Below, piece after piece: positions 8,001-9,141 of a DNA stretch of 9,141 nucleotides. Where the stretch lies: assembly GCA_002405485.1 (NCBI GenBank), contig DHLW01000135.1, forward strand, positions 26,904 through 36,044. Reading direction: 5' to 3'. Source of the stretch: Phycisphaerales bacterium UBA4658 (GTDB lineage: Bacteria; Planctomycetota; Phycisphaerae; Phycisphaerales; UBA1924). A model generated the notes under the pieces. It did no database searches. It had not been told where the DNA came from and saw only the letters and a program-made list of their open reading frames with translations. Position 1 is the first letter of the stretch. Each line of letters starts with the position of its first letter. The translations under genes and the position numbers were made by a program.

Positions 8001-9141
8001 TCGATCGCGGCGTCGGCCGCGGCGACGGCCAACGGGCAGCTCTCGCACATGGGCGGGCTGGCGGTCATGAGCGTCCAGACCGCCGACGATCTGTACCTGG
8101 CTCCGAACCAGATCCACCGGCTGTTCAGCTTCCAGGGTCAGATGTTCACGAACTCGCTCATTCGCAAGGCGAGACTGGAGTTCTACGAGGACTGCAACGG
8201 TCGACCGAGCGGACCGCCGATCAGGACGTACATCAATACCTCGGTGGAGAATGTCGCACCCGGACCGTCGGGGTTCTCGTTGCTCACGTATCGATTCGAC
8301 TTCTGCAATGACGCGTTGTATCTCGAAGGCGGGCGGGTGTACTGGGTGGTGCTCTACGGCCTTCCCGACGGCACCGGGCAGGACCTGAGCTACTGGGTCA
8401 CCACCACGCCGGGAAGCAATCCGGGCGGAGTGATGGGGTCGGCTCCGCTCAAGCGCTTCGGGGAGGCGACGGGCCAGTATCTGCAGTTCGTCTACGGCCC
8501 GTGGGGCGACGCCGCCGAGTGCTGCGCTGGGTGCGTGAACCTGTCCTGGCGGATCAACGGCGAGAGCTGCAAGATCCTGCATGACAACGGCCTGCCGGTC
8601 ACCGGGCCGGGAGCGACGGGTTCCCCGTCGGGCGCTGATCGGGCCAATCCGACCCCGCCAAAGACCGCCGACGACTTTGTGACCCCGCCGTGCAACCCGG
8701 TCGAGGTCTGCTATCTCGATGCGTTCGTGTGGACCAACTGCAGCCCTTCCCAGGGCTATGTCGAGCTCTATGCATCCGAGCCGTGCGGACACCCGCAGAC
8801 GGCGGTGATTCGAACGATGAACGTCTCGCGATGGGTGGCGACTGACCAGCAGATCTCCGTGGACGGCCAGACTCTGACCGGGTATCGGATCATCTTCCAC
8901 AACCCGCGGTGGCTGCTGGAGCCGGGGAGAAACTACTGGCTCTCGTTCGGCGTCCGCTCCGGCGGGTCGCTGGTCGGCCGCACGCTGTTTGCCAAGGCTG
9001 CGAACGCGTGTGACGATCCGGGCACGTGCAACAAGACGAGCCAGTGGCGCAACGGCCGGACGTTCGACGCGTTTGCCGTGCCGCTGGAGTGGAGGGACAA
9101 CGGGCTTGAGCACGCGTTCCGGGTGGTGGTGCGAGATGCGG
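1998..9141 (+). CDS. Giant secreted beta-helix and cadherin-like repeat protein, partial (3' end beyond right edge)
   Basis: A single frame without stops runs for at least 2381 codons to the window edge. Layout by residue: signal peptide 1-29; beta-helix A about 31-437; beta-helix B about 438-1005; beta-sandwich cap about 996-1111; cadherin-like domain about 1112-1222; two related repeats about 1223-1440; four 111-residue repeats 1441-1884; HYR-like domain about 1888-1963; two D-C-N-x-(N/D)-G-I motifs 1965-1996; two homologous beta-sandwich domains from about 1998. No catalytic motif is evident. The sequence is poor in Lys and rich in Gly, Ser, Thr, Asn and Asp. Such stacking is known in large bacterial surface and adhesion proteins, so a role in surface structure or attachment is inferred. 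The C-terminal anchor or sorting signal lies outside. Codon phase is constant across every domain junction, so this is one intact gene. A GGAG at 1986 sets the start. Confidence 0.93.
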   Translation, partial: MVFCAMKRHVAAVVATIVLGAMAPQGVAADFMVNTIGDNGVGSLRQAIVSANQSPGPDRIVFALGSVVNPPVFLNLDSPLPIIVDDVQIIGPGSNVIITQRNPIGNPGNFGILAASGQISVEIRGLAITSGSNASGAAISATGGTLTVRECLIYENRSTGVGGAIAVVGAGDCTVNIIDSQLFSNSASTMGGGVFVQRSSGRATVRLDGAFISRNTLGGLTLGNLGGGLYVAGAGPHDVTIERSTLSENAISTDGQGAGLFIDGGGGSVSIINSTIAGNTSGLGSGIAFANATLSINGATITGNSTFADAAGGTILDVSSAGFTVRNTILSGNIAAGQFRDLSASQQATGNNNLIGVGGPFVNGVSGNIVGVTNPRLVPLNDNGGPTQTFALQPDSPALDAGSPANAPAQDQRRQNRPSDADNNGVALPDIGAFETQRYLVTTVTSEGTGSLRQAVIDNNLAGGGFVKFAIGAQGSQQSIALSTALPVISRTIFIDAWSQGGNAYQGPPLVEIDGVSLPDAIGLDIQWSDCVIRGLAVNRFTGSVANGVGIKLSGRAALRNWIYGNNVGVGLDGTTNRGNGQLGIWIAPAANVNLIGTNADGINDANERNVIGGISGTGLRTGVFIQSNSNVVAGNVIGLNASGSAAIPNFNGVWIENGTSNRIGSSAFSASPASERNIISGNTNVGVSLTSTGSNNTISGNFIGVNQGGTAALPNLIGVLLDNVNQTLVGGTFTGAGNVVSGNTQHGVLISGSGATGNLLQGNIVGLSASGAQAIPNGMHGLVIRNGASGNRIGAFGDNNATLEPLRRNVFSGNNGRGIVIRDSSSQLNRVLGNFIGTDTSGLVAIGNAMAGVQISSSATNTIGSSGSGRNVISGQSSATSGFGVEITGADASGNIVRNNLIGLGADGTTRVPNAAGGVSISGGASFNQIGGTGDNQGNTIHVSGADGVRVVDAPSLANSILRNSIFDSAGLGIDLADDGVTPNGPAGSVRNGPNTLQNYPVISDVSTSGVVTMSLESEGNQTFRIEVFSSPTVDPTGFGEGLRFLGARTVATDSTGRTGVFTQSVALQPGERFITATATKLAPGSEAGFPTPPGTPLGTSEFSLARAVNTEPTADNVVASGPEDSLIVVQLLAGDPDPGNTLSFRVTTLPTRGTLLQFGTLDPIATANTSVTDAQGRVVFRPNANEFGSAYASFGYVANDGALDSAVATATVNVTPVADTPGVTNASTREDQQTTSGLVITRNIADGPEVTHFKITAITNGTLFQNDGVTPIASGAFISVAQGNAGLRFTPAPNSIATGSFDVQASLAAADAGLGGGVVTAVITVTAVADEPRITGASTREDTPTASGLEIRRSVADGPEVTHFKIESLSVQGALTLAGGTPVAIGSFITVAQGELGLRYAPPQDFFGPVTVTVRASTSATDEGLGASSVATITVTPVNDRPDLSAASPSAVLEDSGPQVLSAWATFSPGPPNESDQTVLEYSVSDVTNAALFAAAPTVDATGTLRFTPAADAFGTSQFTVRVRDTGGTVDGGVDTSAPRTFTITVDPVNDRPSLTAFDPPAVLEDSGPQVVSGWATFVAGPANESDQTIAEYIVSNVGQASLFSQPPTVDSSGTLRYTPAPDAFGTSQFTVAVRDSGGTANGGVDTSSPRTFTITVGPVNDRPSFAAGNPNAVLEDSGSATITNWATFVPGPANESDQTVLNYAVSAVVNPALFSDLPTVDASGVLRFTPAPDAFGSSQFTVTVRDSGGTAGGGIDTSFAQTFTITVLPVNDAPAFSLTQPPAVLENSGTVMAPGVATSFVAGPANESGQQPLEYIVDQVSNPGLFETPPAIDTAGLLTYTVPMDVYGSSTARVRVRDNGGIANGGVDTSQGRTITIIVRPRAVCRDLFIDARRVCVPLIATPSQLNATPIDPTPGGMASVEFSRPLNQPFPFGNTQVQVTVRYADGLVTSCTSIVTVLATDCNNNGIPDSCETAGGTLVDCNDDGIADDCQCLWDNGSIAASAAATANGQLSHMGGLAVMSVQTADDLYLAPNQIHRLFSFQGQMFTNSLIRKARLEFYEDCNGRPSGPPIRTYINTSVENVAPGPSGFSLLTYRFDFCNDALYLEGGRVYWVVLYGLPDGTGQDLSYWVTTTPGSNPGGVMGSAPLKRFGEATGQYLQFVYGPWGDAAECCAGCVNLSWRINGESCKILHDNGLPVTGPGATGSPSGADRANPTPPKTADDFVTPPCNPVEVCYLDAFVWTNCSPSQGYVELYASEPCGHPQTAVIRTMNVSRWVATDQQISVDGQTLTGYRIIFHNPRWLLEPGRNYWLSFGVRSGGSLVGRTLFAKAANACDDPGTCNKTSQWRNGRTFDAFAVPLEWRDNGLEHAFRVVVRDA
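2088..3308 (+). other. Beta-helix module A
   Basis: Residues about 31-437 open with V-N-T-I-G-D-N-G-V-G-S-L-R-Q-A-I, the start motif of many secreted bacterial beta-helix proteins. Short coils follow with patterns such as G-G-A-I and F-S-N-S, like polymorphic outer-membrane protein repeats, and others such as S-T-I-A-G-N and T-I-T-G-N. The module closes with a typical end block: L-N-D-N-G-G-P-T-Q-T-F-A-L, then A-L-D-A-G-S-P, then a D-Q-R-x-x-N-R-P-S-D segment, then L-P-D-I-G-A-F-E. The fold is a right-handed parallel beta-helix by family knowledge. No polysaccharide-lyase catalytic residues are evident. Confidence 0.8.
3309..5012 (+). other. Beta-helix module B
   Basis: Residues about 438-1005 reopen with a second copy of the start motif (L-V-T-T-V-T-S-E-G-T-G-S-L-R-Q-A-V). 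Long coil repeats follow, and the module ends with the block S-A-G-L-G-I-D-L-A-D-D-G and then L-Q-N-Y-P-V-I-S. Its coils differ in type from those of module A, so the protein joins two distinct helix modules rather than one simple duplication. Confidence 0.8.
3693..4893 (+). repeat. Six beta-helix coil repeats of 62-71 residues
   Basis: The consensus is G-N-x-I-G-x-x-x-x-G-x-x-A-x-x-N, then G-V-x-I, then N-x-I-G, then R-N-V-I-S-G-N. The Asn of the G-N-x-(I/V)-G box (G-N-N-V-G in copy 1, N-N-L-I-G in copy 6) falls at 3693, 3903, 4101, 4287, 4500 and 4698. Spacings are therefore 210, 198, 186, 213 and 198 bases, all multiples of three. Family knowledge: this repeat is widespread in bacterial surface beta-helix proteins. 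Confidence 0.8.
4983..5330 (+). other. Beta-sandwich cap after the beta-helix
   Basis: Residues about 996-1111 run from N-T-L-Q-N-Y-P-V-I through F-R-I-E-V-F-S-S-P, G-F-G-E-G-L-R-F-L-G and I-T-A-T-A-T to T-S-E-F-S. This block commonly follows helix repeats of this type and probably forms an Ig-like cap. Confidence 0.65.
5331..5663 (+). other. Cadherin-like / tandem-95 type domain
   Basis: Residues about 1112-1222 show the pattern N-T-E-P-T-A, then E-D-S, D-P-D-P-G-N-T-L-S-F, G-T-L, a short F-R-P segment, and finally F-G-Y-V-A-N-D-G with A-T-V-N-V-T-P-V-A-D-T-P. This is typical of the extracellular Ig- or cadherin-like repeats found in large bacterial adhesins. The acidic residues could bind calcium; that is inference. 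Confidence 0.65.
5664..6317 (+). repeat. Two-copy repeat with S-T-R-E-D and V-A-D-G-P-E-V-T-H-F-K motifs
   Basis: Each copy begins near S-T-R-E-D (5682 and 6015, exactly 333 bases apart). Each contains (I/V)-A-D-G-P-E-V-T-H-F-K-I, then V-A-Q-G-x-x-G-L-R-(F/Y)-(T/A)-P, then A-x-x-G-L-G and a closing T-I-T-V or V-I-T-V strand. The two copies are clearly related but well diverged. They match a repeat known from large bacterial surface proteins. Confidence 0.75.
6318..7649 (+). repeat. Four tandem 111-residue (333-bp) cadherin-like repeats
   Basis: Copies start at 6318, 6651, 6984 and 7317, each exactly 333 bases long with no indels between copies. Shared landmarks are N-D-(R/A)-P at the start; V-L-E-D-S-G (N replaces D in copy 4); W-A-T-F and G-P-A-N-E-S-D-Q-T; D-A-F-G-(T/S)-S-Q-F-T-V; V-R-D-x-G-G-T and G-G-V-D-T-S; then R-T-F-T-I-T-V before the next copy. 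Copy 4 is the most divergent and ends in V-R-P-R-A-V instead of P-V-N-D. Each unit probably forms one beta-sandwich. Related repeats occur in tandem in other planctomycete and marine bacterial surface proteins. Confidence 0.85.
7650..7886 (+). other. HYR-like domain
   Basis: Residues about 1885-1963 include a cysteine at 1888, then P-S-Q-L-N-A-T-P-I-D-P-T-P-G-G, F-P-F-G-N-T-Q-V-Q-V-T-V and L-V-T-S-C-T-S-I-V-T-V. This matches the hyalin-repeat pattern of an Ig-like fold, where the sequence P-F-G-x-T-x-V is followed by a cysteine near the end. Confidence 0.55.
7890..7985 (+). other. Two D-C-N-x-(N/D)-G-I-x-D-x-C motifs
   Basis: Residues 1965-1996 carry D-C-N-N-N-G-I-P-D-S-C and, 19 residues later, D-C-N-D-D-G-I-A-D-D-C, followed by Q-C. 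The spaced Asp/Asn residues resemble a dockerin- or thrombospondin type 3-like calcium loop, with flanking cysteines that could form disulfides. I associate this form with planctomycete secreted proteins. Calcium binding is inferred. Confidence 0.7.
7989..9140 (+). repeat. Two homologous C-terminal beta-sandwich domains, the second cut by the window edge
   Basis: The copies lie at about residues 1998-2194 and 2195-2381. Shared landmarks in the same order are D-N-G near the start, T-A-D-D-(L/F) (2028 and 2223), L-E-F-Y-E-D-C-N-G-R-P against V-E-L-Y-A-S-E-P-C-G-H-P, and L-E-x-G-R-x-Y-W (Tyr at 2115 and 2313). T-A-D-D to Y-W spans 87 and 90 residues. The linker between them contains E-C-C-A-G-C. 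Similar D-N-G/A-D-D-F domains occur in planctomycete exported proteins. The role may be ligand or carbohydrate binding, but nothing seen here proves it. Confidence 0.65.

Noticed and set aside
7428..9113. A second long minus-strand open frame
   Set aside because: It has the same codon-aligned antisense relation to the giant gene and ends at a sense TCA at 7428. It has no domain content.

Overview
The window is GC-rich bacterial DNA, most likely from a planctomycete and plausibly from the Phycisphaerae. That placement is inferred. It rests on a very large secreted multidomain protein carrying the cysteine-flanked D-C-N-x-(N/D)-G-I-x-D-x-C motif, which I associate with planctomycete exported proteins. 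It also rests on stacked beta-helix and cadherin-like repeats and strong G/C codon bias.

Left part (1-1704). A putative lipoprotein gene runs leftward off the edge of the window (377 to 1). Divergently from it, thiS (454-654) and thiG (658-1530) form a tight two-gene thiamine unit. ThiS is the sulfur carrier with a C-terminal Gly-Gly. ThiG is the thiazole synthase, with its imine-forming lysine present. A 34-codon gene for a single-pass membrane peptide (1600-1704) follows on the same strand behind a good ribosome binding site. The gap 1705-1997 holds no convincing gene, only inverted repeats and a possible promoter.

Right part (1998-9141). One uninterrupted plus-strand reading frame fills the rest of the window and runs off its right edge (at least 2381 codons). 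It encodes, in order: a signal peptide; two right-handed beta-helix modules, each opening with a G-S-L-R-Q-A motif; a beta-sandwich cap; one cadherin-like domain; two related repeats about 111 residues apart; four repeats of exactly 111 residues (333 bp each); a HYR-like domain; two short putative calcium-binding motifs; and two homologous C-terminal beta-sandwich domains of about 195 residues, the second cut by the window edge.

The two halves share no evident function. The left is housekeeping cofactor synthesis plus envelope genes of unknown role. The right is a giant exported, probably surface-located or adhesive, structural protein. I see no tRNA, rRNA, CRISPR array, insertion sequence or phage gene. 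Long open frames on the minus strand opposite the giant gene are codon-usage shadows.
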